From Verrucomicrobiales bacterium (GTDB lineage: Bacteria > Verrucomicrobiota > Verrucomicrobiia > Limisphaerales > J093), in assembly GCA_024233215.1 (NCBI GenBank), contig JACKPW010000018.1, positions 86,071-150,070 of the forward strand: a stretch of 64,000 nt of DNA, read 5' to 3'. Positions within the stretch are counted from its first letter, which is position 1, and each line of letters opens with the position of its first letter. This document shows, piece after piece, positions 20,001 to 28,106 of this stretch. The notes below the pieces were generated by a model, which worked only from the letters and a program-made list of their open reading frames with translations, searched no databases and was not told where the DNA came from. The translations under genes were made by a program, and so were the position numbers.

Positions 20001-21988
20001 ACCGGCGCAAGGACGGAACGTACTTCGATGTGGAGCTCTCGAACAGCGCCGCCGTGCTGGGGGGACAGCGGTTGGTGTTCTGCGTCTGTCGGGACGTCAC
20101 CGAGCGCAAGAAAATGGAGGCGGCCCTGGCGGAGAGCGAGGAACGCTATCGACTGCTCGTGGAGGAATCCCCGGACCTCATCGGCATCTTCCGGGACGAC
20201 CGGCTCGTGTTCATCAACTCGACCGGCGTGTCGCTCCTCGGGGCCGGGTCGAAGCAGGAGTTGCTGGGGCGGCGCAGCGAGGAACTCATCCACCCCGGGG
20301 ACCACGCCGCCAAGAAGGATCGCGTCCGGCGACGGTTGGCGGGAGAGGCCTCCGTGTATCCGGCGGAGGTCCGCTACCTGCGGCTCGATGGCACGGTGCT
20401 GCCCATGGAGGTCAGCGCGGCCCCGGTTCACTTTGCCGGGCTTGAGGGCGTCCAGTTCATCGCCCGCGACATCACCGAACGCAAACGGGCGGAAGCGGCG
20501 CTCCGGGAAAGCCTGCTGTTCCGTCGCGAGGCGGAAAAGATCGGGCGCATCGGAGCCTGGAAGGTCTGTCCGGAAACCGACTACCTGTTCTGGACCGAAG
20601 GCGTCTACCAGATCCTGGGCCTGTCGCCCGACCTGCGCTTCGGATTACAGCAGGGGCTGAGATACTATGATGCCGCGGACCTTCCACGCATCCGGCGCGC
20701 CCTGGAGGCGGCTGAGAAACAGGGCATCCCCTTCAGGTTGGAGGTCGGGCTGACGTCCGCCACGGGGCGGCATCTCTGGACGGAGGTCCGGGGCCTCCGG
20801 CGGCTGGAGGAGGGCGGCCGGGCCTACGTCATGGGCACCTTTCAGGACATTACCGAACGCAAACGGGCGGAAGCCGCACTGGCGGAAAGCGAGGAGCGGC
20901 TGAGGCTGGCCCTGGAGGCCGCCCACATGGGCACATTCGACTGGGATGTCACGGCGGACCGGATCACCCTGTCGCGCTGGCGGGAGGGGATATGGGGGCC
21001 GGAAGCGGATCCCGCAGGAGGCACGTTGGCCGAGCTTTCCGGGCGGATTCATCCGGATGACCTGCCGGGCTTCAGGGCGGAGCTGGACCGATGCATGGCC
21101 ACCCGGGAAATGTTCACGTGGGAATTCCGTGTGGTGTGGCACGATGGAGAGGTTCGGTGGGTGGTGGTTACCGGCGAATACTCCTTCGACACCGCGGGCC
21201 GGCCGGCGCGAATGCTGGGCATCGTGCGGGAGATCACCGCCCGACGGCACGCGGAGGAGGAACTCCGGCGGTCGCGGGAACAGCTCCGTGCCCTCACCGC
21301 CCGGCTCCAGTCAGCCCGCGAGGAGGAGGCCCGCCGCATCGCCCGCGAACTGCACGACGGGTTGGGCCAGATGCTCACCGGGCTGAAGATGGACTTGCGA
21401 TGGCTCGAACGCGACCTGGAGGCGGAGGGACCGACCGCCGGAGGAAACTCCCTGCTGGAACGGATTGTGGCGGCCTCCGGACTGGCAGACGACATGGTGC
21501 GTACGGTTCAGCGGATTTCGGCGGACATGCGGCCTGACCTTCTGGACCAGCTCGGACTGGCGATGGCGTTGCGACACGAGAGCCGGCAGTTCGAAGAACG
21601 CACGGGCATGTCGTGTCGGCTCTTCCTGCCCGAGGAGGAGCTCGATATCTCCTCCCGGGCGGCCCTGGTGTGCTATCGCATCTGCCAGGAAGCGCTGACC
21701 AACATCGCGCGTCACGCCGAGGGTACCGAGGCGGAGATCGAGCTGCGTTTTGAGCCGGAGAGCGCGGGGGGTGACGAACGCGCACCCGGGGCGGCCTGGG
21801 TGTTGGAAGTGCGGGACAACGGACGTGGAATCGAGGAGGATGTCCTGATGGATGCGGGATCCCTGGGCCTGCTGGGCATGCGGGAACGGGCCGGACAGAT
21901 CGGGGGTAGCGTGACTTTCGGGCTGCGCCCCGAAGGCGGAACGAACGTGTGCTTGTGGCTGCCACAAGCCGCCGCGCAGGCGGAGTGA
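17087..21988 (+). CDS. Membrane histidine kinase with nine PAS domains and one GAF domain (NarL-pathway type)
   Basis: 1633 residues. Two N-terminal membrane helices (about 28-48 and 65-82) precede a PAS domain at about 95-215, a GAF domain at 220-375, and eight more PAS/PAC units of about 120 residues each, recognisable by linkers such as DITERKRAEAAL. The kinase core has the HisKA_3 phospho-acceptor H1423 in RIARELHDGLGQMLTGLKMD and a C-terminal ATPase domain (ALTNIARHAEGTEAEIELRF, VRDNGRGIEED, GLLGMRERAGQIGG). This core type partners NarL/FixJ regulators, and one starts ten bases downstream. The PAS units probably integrate several redox, light or small-molecule cues; no cofactor can be assigned. 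An in-order pair of genes makes co-transcription likely. Confidence 0.94.
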   Translation: MSNPAPSPHRTSPPFRLPGRQSAARIALAYAILGAIWILGSGWLLQALVQDDGLVHRIEIYKGWLYVGVTGLLLWLVLDRYFRVLRHSGELLQESEERCRQALQGTAQGVWDWDLRTNQVFYSPESRALLGHEPLETQGAQTEWESRIHPDDLPLARQALRDCFEGRSEVYQSEHRLRCKDGSYRWILDQGRVTARAPEGKPLRMVGTHADIHRRKQAEELGRIEHDLVLALAATDGLETGMRLCLDAAIRAAGLGAGGGYLVDPASGALELLVHQGVSADFLAAVARLDPESPPFRLIAAGRPVYTWFEDLPGSETRPETREGLQSTAVLPISNQGQLLGCLTVASRTREAIPPIVRESLETIAASAGEAIARLQGREALRRSEERYRGIFDESVVAIYVFDEQKRFVDSNQAGLDLLGYSREELLQLSIPDVDADPLVVLPAHERLLSGGRLINYEHRLRRKDGSIITVLNNSRPLTDVHGTPVGMQSTLIDITERKRAEEVLQERLRLQDQLAQVAATVPGLIYSFRLRPDGSLSVPFTTGMITEIYGLRPEDVREDATRLLAHVHPDDREAFGRSIALSAQHLEPWNHIFRARHPQKGEIWVEGNSVPRREPDGGILWHGYMQDVTARHEAAEALRHSHSLLAATLESTADGILVVDPAGGVTSFNRRFLELWRIPETVADSRDDARLLESVHEQLEDPDAFLTRVRELYATPEATSRDEVRFQDGRVFERYSRPQRVGDTIVGRVWSFRDVTEQKQAEEGLRESENRFRALIENAPDGVVLLSAEGVMRYASPTACAMFGVDPEGVSQVDPAAGTHPQDLPQVLAALDDVRKMPDQVVTLEYRFRHADGGWIWIESTFTNLCGVPGVDAIVINFRNIHDRKLAEEALATEAARRRVLIEGSRDGIVVLHSDGRVFEANRRFAEMLGCTVEETRSLHVWDWDQDWPRERVLEAIRALGPEGAFFETRHRRKDGTYFDVELSNSAAVLGGQRLVFCVCRDVTERKKMEAALAESEERYRLLVEESPDLIGIFRDDRLVFINSTGVSLLGAGSKQELLGRRSEELIHPGDHAAKKDRVRRRLAGEASVYPAEVRYLRLDGTVLPMEVSAAPVHFAGLEGVQFIARDITERKRAEAALRESLLFRREAEKIGRIGAWKVCPETDYLFWTEGVYQILGLSPDLRFGLQQGLRYYDAADLPRIRRALEAAEKQGIPFRLEVGLTSATGRHLWTEVRGLRRLEEGGRAYVMGTFQDITERKRAEAALAESEERLRLALEAAHMGTFDWDVTADRITLSRWREGIWGPEADPAGGTLAELSGRIHPDDLPGFRAELDRCMATREMFTWEFRVVWHDGEVRWVVVTGEYSFDTAGRPARMLGIVREITARRHAEEELRRSREQLRALTARLQSAREEEARRIARELHDGLGQMLTGLKMDLRWLERDLEAEGPTAGGNSLLERIVAASGLADDMVRTVQRISADMRPDLLDQLGLAMALRHESRQFEERTGMSCRLFLPEEELDISSRAALVCYRICQEALTNIARHAEGTEAEIELRFEPESAGGDERAPGAAWVLEVRDNGRGIEEDVLMDAGSLGLLGMRERAGQIGGSVTFGLRPEGGTNVCLWLPQAAAQAE

Positions 21989-21997
21989 TTCCTGACC

Positions 21998-22630
21998 ATG
22001 AATCGAATTCTCATCGCGGATGATCACCAGATCGTGCGGCGCGGGCTGCAGGAACTGCTCTCCAGTGCCTTCCCCGAATGCACCGTGGGGGAGGCCCGGG
22101 ATTCCCGGGAAGCCGTGGATTTGCTCGCCTCCCAGTCCTGGGATCTCGTGTTGCTCGACGTCAACATGCCGGGCCGCAGCGGTCTTGAGGTGCTGGAAGA
22201 CGCCCGCCGGCTTTGTCCGCAAACCCCGGTGCTGGTGTTGAGCGCCTACCCGGAGGAGGAGTTCGCCATGCGCGCCTTCAAGCTCGGGGCCGCCGGCTAC
22301 CTCAACAAGCAGAGCGCCTGCGACGAACTCGTGGTGGCGGTCCGCAAAGTCCTGGCAGGTGGCCGGTACGTCACCGCCTCCATGGCCGAGCGCCTGGCCG
22401 CCAGCCTCGGTGGCGGACTGGAGCAGGCCCCGCACGAATCCCTCTCCAGTCGCGAACTCCAGGTCCTGCGCCTGGTGGCGACCGGGAAAACCCTCAAGGA
22501 GGTCGCCGCCGAACTCGCCCTCAGCGAGAAAACCGTGGGCACCTACCGGGCCCGCATCGCCGAGAAGACGGGCCTCTCCTCCAGCGTGCAACTCGCACGC
22601 TACGCCATGCGCCACAAGTTGGTGGACTGA
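21998..22630 (+). CDS. NarL/FixJ-family response regulator
   Basis: 210 residues. The receiver domain (1-120) has the acidic pocket D8-D9, phospho-acceptor D54 (LLDVNMPG), the Ser in VLSAYPEEE and Lys in YLNKQSA. The C-terminal LuxR-type helix-turn-helix is at about 147-205 (SLSSRELQVLRLVATGKTLK, ELALSEKTVGTYRARI). It lies ten bases after the nine-PAS kinase, the obvious cognate partner. The target genes are unknown; the neighbouring PAS protein and CPBP protease are candidates by position only. Confidence 0.95.
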   Translation: MNRILIADDHQIVRRGLQELLSSAFPECTVGEARDSREAVDLLASQSWDLVLLDVNMPGRSGLEVLEDARRLCPQTPVLVLSAYPEEEFAMRAFKLGAAGYLNKQSACDELVVAVRKVLAGGRYVTASMAERLAASLGGGLEQAPHESLSSRELQVLRLVATGKTLKEVAAELALSEKTVGTYRARIAEKTGLSSSVQLARYAMRHKLVD

Positions 22631-22640
22631 CGCATCACCA

Positions 22641-22760
22641 GCAGAGCCGTAGCCGCCGACGGCAGTCGGCGCCGATCAACTCGAGCGGGAATCCAAATGC
22701 GCTGACTGGGCTCCGCGGCTACGGAACCTGTTGAAGGGTGGCCGCCGTAGCCCTCCCGAG
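22641..22760 (+). repeat. Copy B of the dispersed intergenic repeat, with a perfect 10-base inverted repeat
   Basis: CCGTAGCCGC (22647-22656) pairs exactly with GCGGCTACGG (22715-22724), so the 78-base unit can fold into a long stem-loop; a further GCCGCCGTAGCC follows at 22741-22752. The right half matches copy A at 4228-4302. It fills the gap between the response regulator and the next signalling gene. It resembles REP-like or non-autonomous palindromic elements; no target-site duplication was identified. Confidence 0.6.
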
Positions 22761-22823
22761 CCGCCGCCTCAACCGTGGACCCTCCCCGTTTTGTCAGGCA
22801 AACGCCCTACAGGTGATTGCTCC

Positions 22824-25800
22824 ATGCACGGACATCCGGAGCAGGGGGTCACCGTCTGGCAAGGCGGCATCCAGACTGATAGCCTCCTCCCAATGCTGGG
22901 AGGGCCATCCAACCGGAAGCACACGGCTGCGCCAAATGCTGCCACCGGAATCCCGCGCCCCAAGCTGAAGGTCCTGGTGGTGGATGAATCCCCCATCGTC
23001 CGCGAACGCATCGCGGGCATGATCGAGCGCCTGCCGGCAGTCGATCTGGTGGGTGAGGCCGGTGACGACGTCCAGGCTCGGGATCTGTTTCGAGCCCGCC
23101 TGCCCGATGTGGTGATCCTCGATGTGGAGCTGGCCGATGCGCGTGGCCTCGAGTTGCTGGACCACTTCAAGCGGGAACGGCCCGGCTGCCGGGTGATTGT
23201 CTTCACCGCCTCCGAGCACGCGGAGATCAAGCAGCAGTGCCTGCAGCACGCCACGGACTTCTACTTCCACAAGGCCAGAGAATTCGAGGCCATGCTGGAC
23301 CTGCTGGGAGAGCTGGCTACCCCCGGAGCACTCCCCGCATCCGACGCCCACCCGCAGGCGGCCGTCGCTCCCGCCCCGGCACCCACGTCGACGTCCTCGA
23401 TGCGGCCATCTGCGGGGGGGCCCATGCCGTTGCTTTACCCCTGGCCCGATCCGGAGTTTGACGACCTGTTGCGGCTCGCTTCGACGGTCTGCGGTACCTC
23501 CATGGCATTCCTCTGCCTCGTGGACGCCAATCGATATCGGCTCACGAGCTGCGTGGGCTGTGAGGTGGCTCATGCGACGCACGGGGATTCCCTGTGTGAC
23601 CTGACCCTGGAGGGAACCGATTTGCAGTGGGTCCAGGACGCGGCGGCGGATCCCCGGTATGCCGGGCACCCCATGGTTAAGGGACCGGCCGGTGTGCGGC
23701 TCTTCGCCGGGATCCCACTGCGCATGGTTCCCGGCCCGGCGGTGGGGATGCTGGCGGTGATGGACCGGGCACCGCGCGAACCGGACGCCTCCCAGGGCAA
23801 CAGTCTTCGGGCCCTCGCCCGCCAGGTGGAGTCGCTGCTCAAACTGCGCTTCGCCCAGGAGGCGCTGGCCCGCACCACCCGGCTGCAACGATCCGCCCTC
23901 GCCTCGGGGGACGATGGCTTCTGTGTGGTCGATCGCCGGGGGCGAATTGCCCAGGTGAACAACGCCCTGGTCCGGCAGCTGGGTTACTCCCGGGAAGACC
24001 TCCTCCGGCGGCGGTTGACCGGTCTCGTGGAGGGAAGCGCGCTGCTCGCCTTTTCGGAATGTCTCCGGCGGGCGCGGGAGATGGGGGCCGAACGGATCGA
24101 AACCCGCCTGAGGCGTGAGGACGGGCGGATGTTGGAGGCCGAGGTCCGGGTCGAGTACGCACCGCTGGAGGAGGCGTGTTTCCTGGTGTTGATACGCGAT
24201 CTTCAACAACATGATAAGCGGAAACTGGATCCGGTCTGCCTCAACCGGGCGGTCGACCAGGCGGCCGAGGCCATCGTGATCACGGACCTGCAGGGCAGCA
24301 TCCAGTATGTCAATCCCGCCTTCGAGCGGATCACCGGCTACACCGAAGCCGAAGTGATGGGACGGAACCCGCGGGTGCTCAAGAGCGGTCGCCACGAGCC
24401 CCGGTTCTATCGGCAGCTGTGGCAAACCATCTCCGCCGGCGGCGTCTGGTCGGGGCGCTTCATCAATCGCCGGAAGGACGGCACCCTTTACGAGGAGGAA
24501 GCCACGATCTCCCCCGTCGCCGGGGAATTCGGACAGATCACCCGGTTCATCGCCGTGAAACAGGACGTGACCGCCCAGCGGACGGCGGAACAGGCCCTCC
24601 GCGAGTCCGAAGGGAGGTTCCGCGCCCTGGCAGACAGTTCCGGCGATGCCATCCTCTGCGCGGACGAAGCAGGGATCATCCGATACTCCAACCGCGCGGC
24701 GGCGACAATGTTCGGGCGCACCGGCGGGGAGCTGCGGGGCCGGCCGGTGACCGACCTCATGCCGGAACGGTTCCGGGCCTCGCACGATGAAGTGCTCCGC
24801 CGCGTACGGAGCGGGGATGCGCCGGGGTCCGCCGGCCGGACGCTGGAATCTGTCGGCCTGCGCCAGGACGGCACCGAGTTCCCATTGGAGTTGTCCTTTT
24901 CCGTGTGGCAGGCCCAGGGGCGCGTCTCCTTCGGAGCCGTCATCCGCGATTTGACCGAACGAAAGAAGGAGGCGGAGGCCCTGGTGCATAGCGAGGCGCG
25001 TTTCCGGGCCCTGTTGGAATCGTCCACCGACGCGGTGCTGACGCTGTTCCCGCCGGAGTGCAGGTTGGCCAGCGCCAATGGGGCCGCCCTCAATCTGTTC
25101 GGGGTGGACCATGAACAGGATCTGTGCTCCTGCCGCCTGGAGGAGCTGTCGCCGGAGCGGCAGCCCGATGGCAGGGAGTCGGCGGCCGGGACCAGACGCA
25201 TGGTTGAGACCGCGTTGGAGCGGGGATTCCAGTTTCTCGAATGGACCTTGCGCCGGAGCGATGGCGCCACTTTCCCGGCCACGATCCTGCTGACCCGGGT
25301 GGACCTCGACGGACGGACCGGGTTGCAGGCCACGATCCGCGAAGTCGGCCGGCGAAACGCGGTTGCCGGGCCGGAGCGAAGCGCGGTTGCCGACTGGCTG
25401 ACGCGGCAAAGCGAAACGGAGATTTTCGAGAACCTGGTGAACGGAGTGGCGCACGCGATCGAGGACTCGATCCAGGGGATCGTGGAGGCGGCGGGGCTGA
25501 TCGATTCGGATGTCCGCCCTGAAAGCACCGCGGCGGCCTACGCGGTGGAGATTCGACGGGAGGCCGGGCGGCTGGCCGGCTTCGTGCACAACCTGCTTCG
25601 GGACCCCAGGCTGGAACGGGCGGAACACAAGCCGGCCTGTATCGCAATCCTCGTACGAGGAACGATTGCCAGGTTTCGGAAACTGCTCGGCAAGGATCAA
25701 ACCCGCTTGGAGGTCTGCCTGCCGGAGGACCTGCCAAGGGTGGTCTGCCGGGCACAGCAGATCCAGCAAGTGCTCCTGAACCTCTTCCTCAATGTCGCGG

Positions 25801-26141
25801 GGGCATTGAACCCTCCGGGCGCAGAGCCGGCCCCAGCCAGGGAGGTCCGCGTGGGTGCCAACGCGTTCGAGCGTGCCGACGTGACCTGGGTCAGGCTCAC
25901 CGTGGAGTCCCAAGGCGGGGGGATTCCGGAGGAGCTGGTCAGACAGTGGCTGGAGCCGTCCGTTACGGTGGGGGGGGACCCCGCCGAACCCGGTCCCAGC
26001 CTGTTGGTTGGCCGAAACATTCTGCGGCAACACGGCGGGGAACTCCACTGGGAGACGGAGGCCGGGGTTTGCACCCGGTTCCATGTGGAGCTGCCGGCCC
26101 AGCGTGAACCCGCGCGAGTCTCGGAAGCGGAGGCGGCCTGA
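22824..26141 (+). CDS. REC-GAF-multi-PAS signalling protein with a degenerate histidine-kinase C-terminus
   Basis: 1105 residues from ATG 22824, chosen because AGGTGA stands seven bases upstream; the open frame extends back into the repeat. A receiver domain (about 48-165) has D54-E55 and phospho-acceptor D100 (VVILDVELAD). A GAF domain (about 200-345) is followed by four or more PAS units (NGRI-type starts, linkers such as DLTERKKEAEAL). The C-terminus resembles a kinase but is eroded. The H-box reads VAHAIEDS around H877, lacking the usual acidic residue after His. The ATP-site G1 box DxGxGI reads SQGGGI, and the second glycine box is GPSLLVGRNIL. It may bind phosphate relayed from the upstream kinase and act as a scaffold or weak kinase (inference). 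Confidence 0.82.
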   Translation: MHGHPEQGVTVWQGGIQTDSLLPMLGGPSNRKHTAAPNAATGIPRPKLKVLVVDESPIVRERIAGMIERLPAVDLVGEAGDDVQARDLFRARLPDVVILDVELADARGLELLDHFKRERPGCRVIVFTASEHAEIKQQCLQHATDFYFHKAREFEAMLDLLGELATPGALPASDAHPQAAVAPAPAPTSTSSMRPSAGGPMPLLYPWPDPEFDDLLRLASTVCGTSMAFLCLVDANRYRLTSCVGCEVAHATHGDSLCDLTLEGTDLQWVQDAAADPRYAGHPMVKGPAGVRLFAGIPLRMVPGPAVGMLAVMDRAPREPDASQGNSLRALARQVESLLKLRFAQEALARTTRLQRSALASGDDGFCVVDRRGRIAQVNNALVRQLGYSREDLLRRRLTGLVEGSALLAFSECLRRAREMGAERIETRLRREDGRMLEAEVRVEYAPLEEACFLVLIRDLQQHDKRKLDPVCLNRAVDQAAEAIVITDLQGSIQYVNPAFERITGYTEAEVMGRNPRVLKSGRHEPRFYRQLWQTISAGGVWSGRFINRRKDGTLYEEEATISPVAGEFGQITRFIAVKQDVTAQRTAEQALRESEGRFRALADSSGDAILCADEAGIIRYSNRAAATMFGRTGGELRGRPVTDLMPERFRASHDEVLRRVRSGDAPGSAGRTLESVGLRQDGTEFPLELSFSVWQAQGRVSFGAVIRDLTERKKEAEALVHSEARFRALLESSTDAVLTLFPPECRLASANGAALNLFGVDHEQDLCSCRLEELSPERQPDGRESAAGTRRMVETALERGFQFLEWTLRRSDGATFPATILLTRVDLDGRTGLQATIREVGRRNAVAGPERSAVADWLTRQSETEIFENLVNGVAHAIEDSIQGIVEAAGLIDSDVRPESTAAAYAVEIRREAGRLAGFVHNLLRDPRLERAEHKPACIAILVRGTIARFRKLLGKDQTRLEVCLPEDLPRVVCRAQQIQQVLLNLFLNVAGALNPPGAEPAPAREVRVGANAFERADVTWVRLTVESQGGGIPEELVRQWLEPSVTVGGDPAEPGPSLLVGRNILRQHGGELHWETEAGVCTRFHVELPAQREPARVSEAEAA

Positions 26142-26239
26142 ATGCCCGGTCGCCTGCCCCGGGCCGGTCCTGCCGTCCGGCCCGGGGCAACTGAACCGCC
26201 GGCTTGCCCCGGAAACCCCGATCTGGCAGGACCAGCTTC

Positions 26240-26974
26240 ATGCATTCGTCTTCCGAACGCCGAGACCCACCCGCGGCAGGGGCGTCCGCCGGGCTGGCGC
26301 TGCTGCTCCTGGTCCCGGTTCCCTCCCTCAGCACCGCGGCGGCCTCGTTCTGGTGGCCGGGAACGACACTGGGGCAAAGCGTGTTCATCGCGGGCAAATT
26401 GTGGCTTGCCGTGTTTCCTCTGGCCTGGTGGCTGAAGGTGGAGCGGGGCCGGTGGAGTGGGTCGCCCCCGCGCCGCGGAGGATTCGGCGTGGCCGTGATC
26501 CTGGGATTGCTCATCGCCGGCGCCATTTTCGGCGGGTACGCGGTTGCCACCCACCTGGGCTGGATCGACCCCGCCACCGTTGCCGGGCGGGCGGCCCAAA
26601 CGGGTCTGAACCACCCCTCGATCTACGTGGCCGGAGCGGTCTACTGGGTCACGTTGAACTCCCTCATGGAGGAGTATGTCTGGCGCTGGTTCGTGTTTCG
26701 CCAATGCGAGGGACTCGCCGGCGGGCCGGCGGCCGTGGTCCTCTCAGCCCTGGCGTTCACGCTGCATCACATCGTGGCGCTGGCCGGACAGTTTTCCTGG
26801 ACGATAACCCTTCTGGGGTCGGCCGGTGTCTTCACCGGCGGCGCGATCTGGAGCCTGCTCTATCTGCGTTACCGTTCGATCTGGCCCTGCTACGTCAGCC
26901 ATGCCATCGTCGATCTGCCAATCTTCATTATCGGCTGGAGACTGATCTTCGGCTCCCAAGGGGTCGCATCCTGA
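26240..26974 (+). CDS. CPBP-family intramembrane metalloprotease (CAAX/ABI type)
   Basis: 244 residues from ATG 26240, preceded by AGGA at suitable spacing. Six to eight membrane helices. The family's catalytic residues are present: E144-E145 with R149 in MEEYVWRWFVFR, H176/H177 in FTLHHIVAL, and H221 with D225 in VSHAIVD. These enzymes cleave within or near the membrane and serve in prenyl-protein processing, bacteriocin immunity or anti-sigma cleavage. It is the last gene of the signalling cluster, 98 bases after the degenerate kinase; a role in proteolytic signal transfer is possible but not shown. Confidence 0.87.
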   Translation: MHSSSERRDPPAAGASAGLALLLLVPVPSLSTAAASFWWPGTTLGQSVFIAGKLWLAVFPLAWWLKVERGRWSGSPPRRGGFGVAVILGLLIAGAIFGGYAVATHLGWIDPATVAGRAAQTGLNHPSIYVAGAVYWVTLNSLMEEYVWRWFVFRQCEGLAGGPAAVVLSALAFTLHHIVALAGQFSWTITLLGSAGVFTGGAIWSLLYLRYRSIWPCYVSHAIVDLPIFIIGWRLIFGSQGVAS

Positions 26975-27120
26975 TCCTGATCATTGGCCTGATCCCTCCA
27001 CGCACAGGACAGTGAGGTTCCGCGGAGCTTCCGTCGCTCCACATAGGGTCACTCCATTGGTGTTGCTTCGTGTCTCTGCGTGGTGGAACCGCCTGGATCC
27101 GGCCGAGCCGGCGCGCCCCA

Positions 27121-27903
27121 TCAGGGAATCGCGGCCTGAGCGGCGCAGGACTGAATGGCACCCTTGTCCGCGCCCGAAATCAGCCCGGCCTTCTTCAGCG
27201 CGTTGGTCAGATGCGCCACGCAACTCACGAAGTCACCATGATTCGTGGCTCCCGCGGCGCACTCCGCGATCAGGTCGGAGATTGTGCAGAGGGTGTCCTC
27301 ATCCAGCACGACATTGGCCACGCCCGTGTCACAGCCGTCGATCATGACGGTGGCGTCCACATCCCATTCGAGAACATAACCACCGATCAACCCGAGGTTG
27401 CCTTCGTCGTTCCAGCCGAAGAGACTCGTTGGGCTCGGACCCCAAAAGTTGTAGAGCCCCACACCGAGGAATGCACCGTCGCCGCTGGGTTCGAAGCTGA
27501 AAGTCTGGAGCCAATTGGCGTAGGTCGGCCCCCCGTTGGCCCCGGAAATGGGGCCTTCGCCGTTTACCCATTGCCAACCGTCGGCAGGGGTGGCGGAACC
27601 GGGGGTCTGATACCCCCCCACCCAGCACTCCGTGGTGAGTCCGGTCAGGAAAGGGGCGGCGAGCCGGATCGACTCAATGAATGCGTCCTCGTCGAAGGAC
27701 GTGATGGTCGCAAGGTGGGCTGGCTGGCCGCAGCGCAGCGCCACGCTGGCGGCGGCGTTGGCGTCCGCCCAGGCAATTTGCGGCGCGGCGACGACTCGGT
27801 AGAAGTGGCCATTGGGTCCGCGCATGGTCTGCGCCGAGGTCGTGGCGGCCGCAGCCACAAACAGCGTCAGACTGAGGAATGGGGTCAGGTTACGAGCGTT
27901 CAT
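27121..27903 (-). CDS. Secreted C-type-lectin-like protein with a Cys-containing C-terminal helical domain
   Basis: 260 residues. A signal peptide occupies about 1-24 (LTPFLSLTLFVAAAATTSA). A C-type-lectin fold follows (about 28-190), with HFYRVVAAPQIAWADANAAA, CGQPAHLATITS, CWVGGYQTPG, GWQWVNGEGP, YANWL and FGWNDEGN, ending in a GGYVLEWD strand. The last 65 residues form a separate helical domain with paired Cys (TLCTISDLIAECAAGA, HGDFVSCVAHLTNALKKAGL, SGADKGAIQSCAA). I recall this tail on diverse secreted bacterial proteins, but its function is unknown to me. The protein probably binds glycans or protein ligands outside the cell. It lies next to another exported protein gene on the same strand. 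Confidence 0.83.
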   Translation of the reverse strand: MNARNLTPFLSLTLFVAAAATTSAQTMRGPNGHFYRVVAAPQIAWADANAAASVALRCGQPAHLATITSFDEDAFIESIRLAAPFLTGLTTECWVGGYQTPGSATPADGWQWVNGEGPISGANGGPTYANWLQTFSFEPSGDGAFLGVGLYNFWGPSPTSLFGWNDEGNLGLIGGYVLEWDVDATVMIDGCDTGVANVVLDEDTLCTISDLIAECAAGATNHGDFVSCVAHLTNALKKAGLISGADKGAIQSCAAQAAIP

Positions 27904-28106
27904 TGTCGTTTTTCGTTTTGGTTGTCTGATCCTGCTTGGACACCCTCCCTAGGGGCAAGAGTGTCTGATGTGTCTCATTATCTCTACTGCTGATAGATGC
28001 AGTCCGCACGCTTGTCAAGCGGCCATTCGTCGATCGCAGCACACACTCCAACCTCGCTCTCAGCGGTAGTGATTCACTCTGCCCGCCAGTTACTCCTCCC
28101 GGATCT

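Noticed and set aside
18362..20431. Long minus-strand frame opposite the nine-PAS kinase
   Set aside because: Shadow of the PAS repeats; the repeated look of its product only reflects the repeated linkers on the plus strand.
22794..26084. Minus-strand open frame of nearly 1,100 codons opposite the REC-PAS gene
   Set aside because: Same reason: the plus strand encodes clear REC, GAF and PAS domains, and the antisense product has none.
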